Shown piece after piece: positions 7,085-15,137 of a stretch of DNA of 24,094 nucleotides. A program made the translations under genes and the position numbers. The DNA is from Mycoplasma sp. CAG:611 (GTDB lineage Bacteria; Bacillota_I; Bacilli_A; RF39; UBA660): assembly GCA_000434175.1 (NCBI GenBank), contig HF999802.1, forward strand, positions 2,511-26,604, in the 5' to 3' direction. The first letter of the stretch is position 1. Each line of letters opens with the position of its first letter. The notes under the pieces are model-generated. The model had not been told where the DNA came from. It worked only from the letters and a program-made list of their open reading frames with translations, and searched no databases.

Positions 7085-7540
7085 GTGAAAAAAATAATAA
7101 GTTTTTTAAAAACAGATATAAAAATAATAAATAGTTATTTTCTATTTGCAGTTATTTTTATAATTTTAATTAGTATAGGATATACAAGTTATGCCTTATT
7201 TAGTTTTACAAAAACAAGTAATAATGTAATTGAAGCTACTGTAGGGAAAATAGAAAAAAAACCAAACGCACCAGTTTTAGCATCAAATATGATCCCAGTT
7301 TATTATGATGAAACAACAGAAACATGGAAAAAAGCGGATTTAGCTAATCCTAATAATACTTATAAATGGTATAATTATAATAATGGGATGTGGGCTAATG
7401 CGGTAACTGTAACAAGTTCAAGTAGAAGTAAATATTTAAATGCAAGTATAGGTACAGCAATAAGTATGAATGATATAACAACAATGTGGGTATGGATACC
7501 AAGGTTTAATGCCGCAAGAACAGTGGACTTTACACCATAA
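7085..7540 (+). CDS. N-terminal part of a B-module surface protein, interrupted
   Basis: 151 residues from the GTG at 7085 (another GTG lies at 7076; AAGG at 7070-7073 fits 7085 better). Residues about 12-45 hold a membrane segment followed by GYTSYALFSFTKTSNNVIEA. This resembles the N-terminal signal region of TasA/camelysin-like exported proteins (inference). From about residue 60 the B module begins (PVLASNMIPVYYDE..., WYNYNNGMWANAV, DDITTMWVWIPRFNA). The protein then leaves the family abruptly at about 7514 and stops eight codons later. The lost continuation (TPSNYNGG...) resumes at 7785 in the same frame, about 270 bases downstream, so this piece and the long frame ending at 9793 were probably one gene. 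Confidence 0.7.
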   Translation: MKKIISFLKTDIKIINSYFLFAVIFIILISIGYTSYALFSFTKTSNNVIEATVGKIEKKPNAPVLASNMIPVYYDETTETWKKADLANPNNTYKWYNYNNGMWANAVTVTSSSRSKYLNASIGTAISMNDITTMWVWIPRFNAARTVDFTP

Positions 7541-7784
7541 CACATCCTGCTGATAATATACTTCAAATAGGAAATGATAAAGACATAACAGAATATAGAT
7601 ATCGTGGAGCTAATTCCAAAAACTATGTAACATTTAATAATGAAGTATGGAGAATACTTGGTGTTTTTCCAACAGATGATGGAACAGGTAAGATAGAAAA
7701 TAGAATAAAAATAATAAGATAGATACTTTAATAGCGTTAACAGATAATAAAGATAACAGTGGATTATATACAATAACACATCCT
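7517..7784 (+). repeat. In-phase insert made of two out-of-order A-module fragments
   Basis: This stretch splits a B module. Its first part (7521-7719, frame 1) encodes SGLYTITHPADN...ENRIKIIR, the second quarter of an A module. Its last part (7722-7784, frame 0) encodes DTLIALTDNKDNSGLYTITHP, the segment that should come before it. An imperfect ~30-base direct repeat (AACAGTGGA... to ...ATAACACATCCT) sits at both ends (about 7520-7549 and 7755-7784). Removing roughly 270 bases, a multiple of three, rejoins the B module in frame. It carries stops in all relevant frames (7538, 7720, 7754). Confidence 0.65.
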
Positions 7785-8470
7785 CAACTCCAAGTAATTA
7801 TAATGGAGGAACAAAAACAAGTCCTGGGGCAATAGATGTAACATTTGTAAAATCAAATGAAACAGCAATAGATGCTTTTACCTTTGGAAATAAAGAATTA
7901 AGTGGATTTTGGTATGCTAAGTTTGAAACAAGCCATAGTACTTTAACATCAAGTACAACTAACAATAATTTAGGATGTAGTAATGAAAGATGTAGTAATG
8001 CCAATGGAATAATAATAAAACCAAATGTAACAAGTTTAAGATATAATAATGTAAAAGATCAAAGTATAGGAAATAAAAAGTGGGATACAAGTCAATCAAA
8101 TAACTGGGCTAGACCAGCAACATTAAATACAGAACTTAATACAACATATTTAAATAGTTTAGATAGTACATCAAAAAGCATGATAGGGAATACAAAATAT
8201 TATTTAGGTGGTTATAATCGTCCATTACAAATTCAAAAAGATGTAATGTATCAATATGAAAGAAAAATAAAAAACACAACAAGTAATGAATTTTATTATG
8301 GAACAAACCCTAATAATTTGGTAGGAAAACTAGGACTAATGTATGCCAGTGACTATGGCTATGCAGCAAGTGATACTTGCACATCTAATTTATCAAGTTA
8401 TAATGATGAAACATGTACAAGTAATAATTGGCTATATAATATCAAAAAAAATGAATGGTTACTTCCTCAA

Positions 8471-8560
8471 CGTAGCAATTATAGTGGCGATGTTTTCAAT
8501 ATTGATGCTGATGGACTTGTTGGCTTTAATAGTGCCAGTAATAATAATTATGCTGTTCGT
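8471..8560 (+). other. Variable-region-like segment of the second A module
   Basis: This corresponds to the diversified segment of the 1406-2395 gene, between LLPQ and VRPTLYL. Of 30 codons, 29 end in T or C; only one GGA does not. The protein sequence is unlike that of the other A-module copies, while the flanks (NEWLLPQ before, AVRP-LYLK after) are conserved. This is the expected footprint of NNY codons derived from AAY template codons. Confidence 0.45.
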
Positions 8561-9693
8561 CCAACATTATATCTAAAGTATAATGTCCAAATATCAAGTG
8601 GAGATGGCACAAGCTCTAACCCATATAAATTTACACTTGATAAGAACGAAGATAATAGTAATGCAAATAAACCTGTTTTAGCATCAAATATGATACCAGT
8701 ATATTATGATGAAACATCAAGCTCATGGAAAAAAGCAGATATAAATAATAAAACTATGGAAAATAGATGGTACAATTATGATAATCAGATTTGGGCGAAT
8801 GCAGTTACTATAACAACTGATAGATTAGAAACATATAAAAATGAAAATCCAGGAACTGTTATACCAATGGATGATATAACAACAATGTGGGTATGGATAC
8901 CAAGATTTAATGCAGTAACACCAAGTAATTATAATGGTGGAACAGTGGCATTGCCTAACGCAATAGATGTAACATTTGTAAAAGAAAATGAAACAGCAAT
9001 AGATGCATTTACCTTTGGGGATAAAGAGCTAAGTGGTTTTTGGTATGGTAAGTTTGAAACAAGTACAACTGATGGTAAATTAGGTTGCACAACTACAACA
9101 TGTAGTAATGCTAATAATATACTAATAAAACCAAACTTAGTAAGTGTAACGGTAAATAATGTAAGTAGTTACTTTTATGCAGGAAGAAGTATGGAACAAC
9201 CTAATAATAGTTTTGGGTTTGTAAGTAGTGAAGTAGATACTCATATGAGTAAAAATAATGAATGGGGAGCAGTAGCATATTTAACCCAAAGTATATATGG
9301 AAGATGTACAAATAGTACAACATGTAGTGAAGTAGGAATAAATAATAATAGTGGTTATCTAACAGGATATGGAGCACCAGCAGGAAGTTCTAGTTCTGTA
9401 GCAAATGGAGCATATAATACAACACTTGGAAAAAATGCTTCAACGACAGGAACAATATATGGAATATATGATATGAATGGAGGAGCAGTAGAATATGTCA
9501 TGGGAGTATTAGCAGATACAAATGGCAAACCAAGATCAGGATATAATTCATCATATAATTCAGGATTTACAGGAATGTTAAATGATGGAACAACATATAC
9601 AGGAATAGCATTTCCAGATAGTAAATATTATAATTTATATACAGGATCATCATATACAGGTCATGCATTAACAGAAACAGCAGGTTGGTATAG

Positions 9694-9744
9694 TGATTTC
9701 GCTGGCTTCGTTTTTACGGGTAGCTCATGGTTCTTTCGTGGTGA
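9694..9744 (+). other. Truncated variable-region-like segment of the B module
   Basis: Between GWYSD and WFFRG the codons are TTC GCT GGC TTC GTT TTT ACG GGT AGC: C/G-richer than the surrounding gene and mostly ending in T/C. The corresponding part of the last B module (10077-10140) reads YYDGNDVLDTSKSWYVRGG. The segment ends abruptly at about 9744, where the sequence jumps into an earlier part of the next B copy. Confidence 0.4.
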
Positions 9745-10236
9745 CAAAGTATATATGGAAGATGTGCTGATAGTACGACATGTATTGATATAGGGATAAA
9801 CAATAATAGTTCATATAAAACAGGGTATGGAGCTCCTGCAGGAAGTTCTAGTTCTGCAACAAACGGAGCATATAATACAACACTAGGAAAAGCTGCTTCA
9901 ACAACTAATAATATATATGGTATATATGACATGAGTGGTGGTCGTGGTGAATATGTTATGGGTGTTTATAACAATTCAAAAAGTGCCTCAGGATTTAACG
10001 ATTTACCAGATAAAAAATATTATAATAATTATACAACAACCGAATATCAAGGTCATGCATTATATGCAACAAAAGGATGGTATTATGATGGTAATGATGT
10101 TCTTGATACAAGTAAATCGTGGTATGTTCGTGGTGGAGAATATAATAGTAAATTATCTGCTGGAGTATTTTATTATTTCACATATTATGGAAGTAATGTA
10201 TATTATACTGTACGCTATGTAATAACAAATGAATAA
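9745..10236 (+). pseudogene. 5'-truncated B module (C-terminal two fifths), no start codon
   Basis: Frame 1 is open from 9745 (QSIYGRC...) to the stop at 10236, about 163 residues. It matches the preceding B module from 9295 onward: GRC--STTC, GYGAPAGSSSS-TNGAYNTTLGK, IYGIYDMSGG-GEYVMGVY, GHALYATKGWY, SWYVRGGEY, AGVFYF. The ATG at 9931 falls in the middle of the conserved IYDMSGG motif and has no ribosome binding site, so it is not a real start. A stop (TGA, 9742-9744) lies just upstream. The end (RYVITNE) is a natural C-terminus followed by a terminator. It could be a silent recombination donor or simply the remains of a tandem copy. Confidence 0.65.
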
Positions 10237-10252
10237 TTTAAATATATAAAAT

Positions 10253-10290
10253 ACAAAAAGAACTCATATATAAAAGAGTTCTTTTTGTTT
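10253..10290 (+). terminator. Intrinsic terminator of the mosaic locus
   Basis: A 13-bp stem (ACAAAAAGAACTC / GAGTTCTTTTTGT) with a 10-base AT loop and a T-rich end lies 17 bases after the last B-module stop. A is opposite T along the outer arms, so it may work in both directions. Confidence 0.85.
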
Positions 10291-10328
10291 AATAAAAATG
10301 ATAAATTCAATATCAATATCATTTACTA

Positions 10329-10357
10329 TTGACATCTAATTTATTATATGATATTAA
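10329..10357 (+). promoter_or_regulatory. Candidate upstream promoter of the ABC transporter operon
   Basis: A perfect TTGACA at 10329-10334 is followed after 17 bases by TATTAA (10352-10357). It would leave a leader of about 110 bases before the ATG at 10475. Confidence 0.45.
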
Positions 10358-10411
10358 GAATAAAGAGTGAATAATATTTTTACCTTTTTTGTAAAATATA
10401 AGTGAAATATG

Positions 10412-10440
10412 TAGACATTTTAATATTTTTAGAGTAAAAT
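10412..10440 (+). promoter_or_regulatory. Candidate proximal promoter of the ABC transporter operon
   Basis: TAGACA (10412-10417) and TAAAAT (10435-10440) are 17 bases apart, each one mismatch from consensus. The start site would be near 10447, just before the GGGAGGAG binding site of the first ABC gene. Confidence 0.5.
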
Positions 10441-10474
10441 GTAATGTCGTATTGTTAATAATGGGAGGAGTTAT

Positions 10475-12229
10475 ATGATAAAATTACTTAAGAATCTAAG
10501 AAAAAAAGAAATGCTTTTAATATTAATATCATGTGTATTTATTTTTATATCTGTTGATTTAGAATTAAAAATGCCTGATTATATGGCTACGATAACAAAG
10601 CTAGTTCAAACTGAAGGAAGTAAGATGAAAGATATTGTAACTAATGGTGGTTATATGTTACTTTGTGCTTTAGGAAGTTTAATTTGTTCTATAGTTGTAG
10701 GATTTTTAATATCTTATATAGCAAGTAAATTTTCTATGAATATTAGAAGTAAATTATTCAATACAGTTGAAGATTTAGACATGGAAGAAATTAAAGAATT
10801 TAGTCCAAGTAGTTTAATTACAAGAACTACAAATGATGTATCTCAAATAGAAATGTTGCTTGGGATGGGATTACAACTTTTAATTAAAGCACCAATTACG
10901 GCAGTTTGGGCTGTAACAAAAATTTTAAATAAAAATATGTCCTGGAGTATTATAACAGCAGTTTCTTTAGCTATTCTTCTTGTTACACTTATTATTATAA
11001 GTTTAATTGTTGTTCCTAAGTTTAAAATCGTTCAAAAGCTTATTGATAAATTAAATAATGTAACACGTGAAAATTTAACTGGTATAAGAGTAGTAAGGGC
11101 TTTTAATGCTGAAAATTATCAAGAAAATAAATTTAACGAAGTAAATACTTCTCTTACAAAACAACAAATGTTTAATCAAAAAACTTTTGCAATTATGTCC
11201 CCAATGATGTATTTAGTTATGTACTTTTTAACTCTTTCTATTTATTATGTTGGGGCATATTTAATAAATGATGCTTCATTTTCTTCAAAAATAGGATTAT
11301 TTGGAGATATGATTGTTTTTTCAAGTTATGCTATGCAAGTAATAATGTCATTTTTAATGCTTGCTATGATTTTTATGATGCTTCCTCGAGCACAAGTATC
11401 TGCTAAAAGAATAAATGAAGTATTAGATAAAAAAGTTAAATTAAAAGAGGGTAATATAACTTCATCTAAAGAAACAGGAACAATAACTTTTAAAAACGTT
11501 TCATTTAAATATCCAAAAGCCGAAGAATATGTATTAAAAGATATTTCATTTGATATTAAAAAAGGTGAAACAGTTGCTTTTATTGGGTCAACAGGAAGTG
11601 GTAAATCAACTTTAATTAATCTTATTCCAAGATTTTATGATGTAACAGATGGTGAAATTTTAGTAGATAATATTAATGTTAAAGATTATAAAGAAGAAGT
11701 ATTAAATGATAAAATAGGTTATATTCCTCAAAAAGCAGTTATTTTTTCAGGTACAATTAATTCTAATATAGGGTTTGGAAAAGTAAATGGTAAAAAAGTG
11801 TCTTTAAAAAAGATAAAAGAATCAGCAAATGTAGCTCAAGCAAGTGAATTTATTGAAAAATTAGATAATAAATATAATTCTTTAGTAGCTAGATCTGGAA
11901 CTAATCTTTCCGGAGGACAAAAACAAAGAATAGCTATAGCAAGAGCTATTGCAAGAAATCCTGAAATATATATATTTGATGATTCATTTAGTGCTCTTGA
12001 TTATAAAACAGATTATACATTAAGAAAAGAACTTAAAAAATATACTAAATCTGCAACAATATTAATCGTAGCACAAAGAATAGGCACAATAATTAATGTT
12101 GATAAAATAATAGTGTTAGATAATGGTAATTGTGTTGGAATAGGTACACATAAAGAACTATTAAAAACATGTGATGTTTATAAGGAAATAGCCCTTTCAC
12201 AATTAAAGGAGGATGAGTTAAATGCATAA
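10475..12229 (+). CDS. ABC exporter half-transporter, degenerate-site subunit
   Basis: 584 residues: six-helix membrane domain (about 1-320, with the EF-PSSLITRTTNDV and RVVRAFNAE motifs of type IV exporters) followed by a nucleotide-binding domain. Walker A is G371-S-T-G-S-G-K-S-T and the signature LSGGQ is intact (478-482). The catalytic Glu after Walker B is Asp (D502-D503), and the switch His is Gln (Q534 in VAQRIGTI). Such changes mark the non-hydrolysing site of heterodimeric exporters of the LmrC/YfiB/TM287 kind. GGGAGGAG precedes the ATG. The gene overlaps the next by eight bases, so the subunits are translated together. The substrate is unknown: drug or peptide export is the family's usual role. 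Confidence 0.88.
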   Translation: MIKLLKNLRKKEMLLILISCVFIFISVDLELKMPDYMATITKLVQTEGSKMKDIVTNGGYMLLCALGSLICSIVVGFLISYIASKFSMNIRSKLFNTVEDLDMEEIKEFSPSSLITRTTNDVSQIEMLLGMGLQLLIKAPITAVWAVTKILNKNMSWSIITAVSLAILLVTLIIISLIVVPKFKIVQKLIDKLNNVTRENLTGIRVVRAFNAENYQENKFNEVNTSLTKQQMFNQKTFAIMSPMMYLVMYFLTLSIYYVGAYLINDASFSSKIGLFGDMIVFSSYAMQVIMSFLMLAMIFMMLPRAQVSAKRINEVLDKKVKLKEGNITSSKETGTITFKNVSFKYPKAEEYVLKDISFDIKKGETVAFIGSTGSGKSTLINLIPRFYDVTDGEILVDNINVKDYKEEVLNDKIGYIPQKAVIFSGTINSNIGFGKVNGKKVSLKKIKESANVAQASEFIEKLDNKYNSLVARSGTNLSGGQKQRIAIARAIARNPEIYIFDDSFSALDYKTDYTLRKELKKYTKSATILIVAQRIGTIINVDKIIVLDNGNCVGIGTHKELLKTCDVYKEIALSQLKEDELNA

Positions 12230-14339
12230 TGAAAATAATAAAAATTTAAAACCTAAAAATTTAAAAAAATCTCTTTCTCGTTTGGTAAAAGAACTTAATA
12301 AATATAAAATATTAATTATTATTTCTTTATTACTCGCAGTAGTAGGATCTATCTTATCAATTATAACTCCTAATAAATTATCAAAACTAACTGATGAAAT
12401 AACAAATGGATTAATAATTAATAAAGATAATTTTAAAACTTTGAATGAACAAATATATTTTAATTATACAAATAATGATCTAAAAGAAATAGAAATAGAT
12501 AATATAAAAATATCTATAAATGATCAATTAGAATATTTAAATATAGCTAAAGATATAAAACAAGATGATATAAGTGATTTATACAAAAAACTTGATTTGA
12601 TGCCTGAAACAATAAAAGAACTTGTTAAACCTAAGATGAATTTAAATAAGATTAAAGATATAAGTATTTTTCTAGCAGTATTATATATTTTAAGTGCTTT
12701 ATTTACATATATTGAATCTATTAGTATGACTGTTGTAGCTAATAAGTTTGCTAAAAGTCTAAGAGAAAAAATATCTATAAAAATTAATAAACTTCCGCTA
12801 AAATATTTTGATAAAAATAAAATTGGAGATGTTTTATCAAGGGTTACAAATGATGTTGATACTGTTTCACAAACATTAAATAATTCTTTAGCAAGTTTTG
12901 TAAGTGCTTTAACATTATTTATTGGTACAATTATAATGATGTTTGTAACAAACTCTTTAATGGCAATAACAGCGATTATATCTAGTTTATTTGGTTTTAT
13001 ATTTATGTTTATTGTTTTATCTAAAAGTCAAAAATATTTTAATGAAAGGCAAAAAGAACTTGGTAATTTAAATGCTAATATTGAAGAAATTTATTCTAAT
13101 ATTGCTGTTGTAAAAAAATATAACGCTAAAGAAGAAACAAGAGCTAATTTTAATAAAATAAACGATAAATTATTTGACTCTACAAGAAAAAGTGGTTTTT
13201 TATCAGGACTTATGCCTCCAATGATGATGTTTGTAGGTAACTTTGGTTATGTATGTGTTTGTATTGTCGGTGCGTTACTTGTAATTAATAACAAAATAAG
13301 TTTTGGTGTAATCGTAGCATTTATTTCATATGTTAGATTATTTACATCTCCTCTTAGTCAAATAGCACAAACAATGTCTTCTTTCCAACAAACTGCTGCA
13401 CTACTTGTAATTAATAACAAAATAAGTTTTGGTGTAATCATAGCATTTATTTCATATGTTAGATTATTTACATCTCCACTTAGTCAAATAGCACAAACAA
13501 TGTCTTCTTTCCAACAAACTGCTGCAGCTAGTGAAAGAGTATTTGAGCTTCTTGATGAAGAAGAAATGGAAGAGGAAAAAACTAAAAAAGTACTTTTACC
13601 TGAAAATGTATTAGGGAAATTAGAGTTTAAAGATGTATGTTTTACATATGATGGTAATAGTGATGCTACAATAAAAGACTTCTCAGCTCAAATAAAACCT
13701 GGACAAAAAGTAGCTTTAGTAGGGCCAACAGGAAGTGGCAAAACAACAATGGTTAATTTACTTATGAAATTTTATGACATAAATTCTGGTGATATTAAAA
13801 TAGATGATATTTCGATAAAAGATTTAAAAAGGGAAAATGTCCATGATTTATTTACAATGGTTCTTCAAGATACTTGGTTATTTGATGGTACCATAAAAGA
13901 AAATATCATTTATAATAGAGAAAATGTTAGTCTAGATGATGTTAAAAAAGCTTGTAAAACTGTTGGAATAGATCACTTCATTAAAACTCTTCCTGAAGGA
14001 TATGATAGTCATTTAAATGATGAAGCAAGTGTTAGTGCAGGTCAAAGACAACTTTTAACTATTGCAAGAGCATTAATTAAAGAAACACCTTTCTTAATTT
14101 TAGATGAAGCAACATCTAATGTTGATACAAGAACAGAAGAATTAATTAGCAAAGCAATGGATATTTTAACAAAAGGTAAGACTTCGTTTATCATTGCACA
14201 TAGATTATCTACAATTAAAAATGCAGATCTTATCATTGTAATGAAAGATGGCAAGATACTTGAGAAAGGTAATCATGATGAACTTTTAAAACAAAATGGT
14301 TTTTATGCAGAACTTTATAATTCACAATTTAAACTATAA
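12222..14339 (+). CDS. ABC exporter half-transporter, catalytic subunit, with an internal 42-residue tandem duplication
   Basis: 705 residues, about 100 more than usual. Two things account for the length. One is a long hydrophilic segment between the first two membrane helices (about 60-140), known in some heterodimeric exporters. The other is a tandem repeat of ALLVINNKISFGVI-AFISYV...SFQQTAA (about 352-393 and 394-435). ATP-binding motifs: Walker A G501-PTGSGKTT, signature VSAGQ (604-608, deviating from LSGGQ), Walker B with catalytic E629, switch H660 in AHRLSTI. Its deviant signature would pair with the degenerate Walker B and Gln switch of the first subunit, while its own Glu and His pair with the partner's LSGGQ, giving one active and one degenerate site. 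AAGGAGG lies inside the end of the upstream gene. Confidence 0.88.
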   Translation: MHNENNKNLKPKNLKKSLSRLVKELNKYKILIIISLLLAVVGSILSIITPNKLSKLTDEITNGLIINKDNFKTLNEQIYFNYTNNDLKEIEIDNIKISINDQLEYLNIAKDIKQDDISDLYKKLDLMPETIKELVKPKMNLNKIKDISIFLAVLYILSALFTYIESISMTVVANKFAKSLREKISIKINKLPLKYFDKNKIGDVLSRVTNDVDTVSQTLNNSLASFVSALTLFIGTIIMMFVTNSLMAITAIISSLFGFIFMFIVLSKSQKYFNERQKELGNLNANIEEIYSNIAVVKKYNAKEETRANFNKINDKLFDSTRKSGFLSGLMPPMMMFVGNFGYVCVCIVGALLVINNKISFGVIVAFISYVRLFTSPLSQIAQTMSSFQQTAALLVINNKISFGVIIAFISYVRLFTSPLSQIAQTMSSFQQTAAASERVFELLDEEEMEEEKTKKVLLPENVLGKLEFKDVCFTYDGNSDATIKDFSAQIKPGQKVALVGPTGSGKTTMVNLLMKFYDINSGDIKIDDISIKDLKRENVHDLFTMVLQDTWLFDGTIKENIIYNRENVSLDDVKKACKTVGIDHFIKTLPEGYDSHLNDEASVSAGQRQLLTIARALIKETPFLILDEATSNVDTRTEELISKAMDILTKGKTSFIIAHRLSTIKNADLIIVMKDGKILEKGNHDELLKQNGFYAELYNSQFKL
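13276..13526 (+). repeat. 126-bp-period tandem duplication within the ABC gene
   Basis: Bases 13276-13400 and 13402-13526 are near-identical (two mismatches seen, 13314/13440 and 13352/13478) with period 126, exactly 42 codons. The repeated unit covers the last membrane helix and the linker to the nucleotide-binding domain. High identity indicates a recent event. Confidence 0.92.
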
Positions 14340-14353
14340 GTATTTTATAAAAT

Positions 14354-14376
14354 AAGCAAGGATTTTCCTTGCTTTT
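14354..14376 (+). terminator. Intrinsic terminator of the ABC operon
   Basis: A 9-bp stem AAGCAAGGA / TCCTTGCTT with loop TTT and a T end, 14 bases after the second ABC gene. Confidence 0.85.
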
Positions 14377-14388
14377 ATATACCTTATT

Positions 14389-14397
14389 TGTTATAAT
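14389..14397 (+). promoter_or_regulatory. Extended -10 promoter of the kinase-like gene
   Basis: TGTTATAAT, identical to the elements before nfo and dnaG, lies 28 bases before the ATG at 14426 and just after the ABC terminator. Confidence 0.6.
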
Positions 14398-14425
14398 AAA
14401 AACCATTAAAAGGGAAGTGGATTTG

Positions 14426-15127
14426 ATGAAAGAATTAATTATTGATAAAAAAACAATAAATTTATATCCAAGATTAACAACTAAAAAAACTTCATCAGGT
14501 ATTGTCCTAGTTCATAATCCTAATGAATTATTAAAAATAAGTAGAAAATATACATGCCTTTTAGGCCTTGAAAAAGAAGAAGATATCCCAGATTATATAA
14601 AAAGATATTTGGAAAGTTTAAATTTACAAAAAGAAAAATTTATTGAGTTAGAAAAAAGAAGTAAAAATATAAAAAACACAAACTTCCCCTTAGGTATAGT
14701 AAAATATAATGACTTATTAGTGGGTACTATTCTTCATTATATAAAAAATTCATGCGATATAGATACATTTTTAAAAAGTAATCCTAATGAATTTTATAAT
14801 GTTTTCGTAAAGTTATTAGATAATATTTATGAATTATTTAATGAATATATTTATCCAACAGATATATATTCAAATGTACTAATTGATAAAAATAATAATC
14901 CAAAATTAATTGATTTAGATGATAATTGGTTATTACTAAGAGATAAAAAAGACATAACTTTAGAAAAAATAGTTTTAGAAAACTATAAAATATTTATAAA
15001 AGATTTTGCAAACTATTTTAATTTCTTAAGAAAAATAAGAATAGAATTAGATGAGGTAAATACAAATTATGACGATCTAGTATATTCTTTAAAAAGAATT
15101 GATTTAATAAGAAAAAACAGTATTTAA
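14426..15127 (+). CDS. Protein-kinase-like/phosphotransferase-fold protein, function unknown
   Basis: 233 residues from the ATG at 14426, with AAGGGAAGTGG as binding site; an in-frame upstream ATG at 14369 lies inside the terminator and is rejected. The best clue is the segment TDIYSNVLIDKNNNPKLIDLDDNW (about residues 144-169). It has the spacing of a protein kinase or aminoglycoside-phosphotransferase catalytic loop (D----N) followed by a DFG-like Asp (LIDLDD). An N-terminal SSGIVLVHNPNELLKISRKY may be the nucleotide lobe with its Lys. The C-terminal third is helical and basic. No membrane segment is present. It is single-gene, convergent with the sortase. It could equally be a pseudokinase. 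Confidence 0.45.
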   Translation: MKELIIDKKTINLYPRLTTKKTSSGIVLVHNPNELLKISRKYTCLLGLEKEEDIPDYIKRYLESLNLQKEKFIELEKRSKNIKNTNFPLGIVKYNDLLVGTILHYIKNSCDIDTFLKSNPNEFYNVFVKLLDNIYELFNEYIYPTDIYSNVLIDKNNNPKLIDLDDNWLLLRDKKDITLEKIVLENYKIFIKDFANYFNFLRKIRIELDEVNTNYDDLVYSLKRIDLIRKNSI

Positions 15128-15137
15128 TTACTGTTTT
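15114..15137. terminator. Bidirectional terminator between the kinase-like gene and the sortase
   Basis: A 9-bp stem AAAACAGTA / TACTGTTTT with a 6-base loop, flanked by A's and T's. It overlaps the stop codons of both convergent genes. Confidence 0.75.

Larger units (their letters stand above)
7785..9793 (+). pseudogene. Mosaic surface protein (B part - A module - B module); start lost, 3' end frameshifted
   Basis: One frame is open from 7757 to 9793, but its first ATG is at 8180, inside an A module with no ribosome binding site. I therefore treat it as the detached body of the gene starting at 7085. Order: B part (7785-8050: TPSNYNGG, DAFTFGNKELSGFWY), A module (8051-8640: IGNKKWDTSQSNNWARP to NNYAVRPTLYL and GDGTSSNPYK), then a nearly full B module (8662-9744) with IYDMNGGAVEYVMG and SSWFFRG, a pattern like FGE-sulfatase/C-type-lectin-fold proteins. 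After 9745 the sequence is out of frame with the family and stops. The segments are likely exported, lectin-like and repetitive. Translation from 8180 would give 537 residues without a signal peptide. Confidence 0.6.

Noticed and set aside
7375..8004. Antisense open frames at 7375-7779 and 7798-8004 (minus)
   Set aside because: They mirror the AT-rich repeat modules of the plus strand, have no starts with binding sites, and encode Leu/Ile/Tyr strings without family features.
8180..9793. Template repeat or reverse transcriptase inside the module locus
   Set aside because: All sequence here is accounted for by A and B module copies; no non-coding AAY-rich near-copy of 2205-2375 and no YADD-type RT motif is visible in the window.
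9931..10236. Independent gene starting at the ATG at 9931
   Set aside because: The ATG lies in the middle of the conserved IYGIYDMSGG motif, has no ribosome binding site, and the same frame is open and homologous back to 9745.
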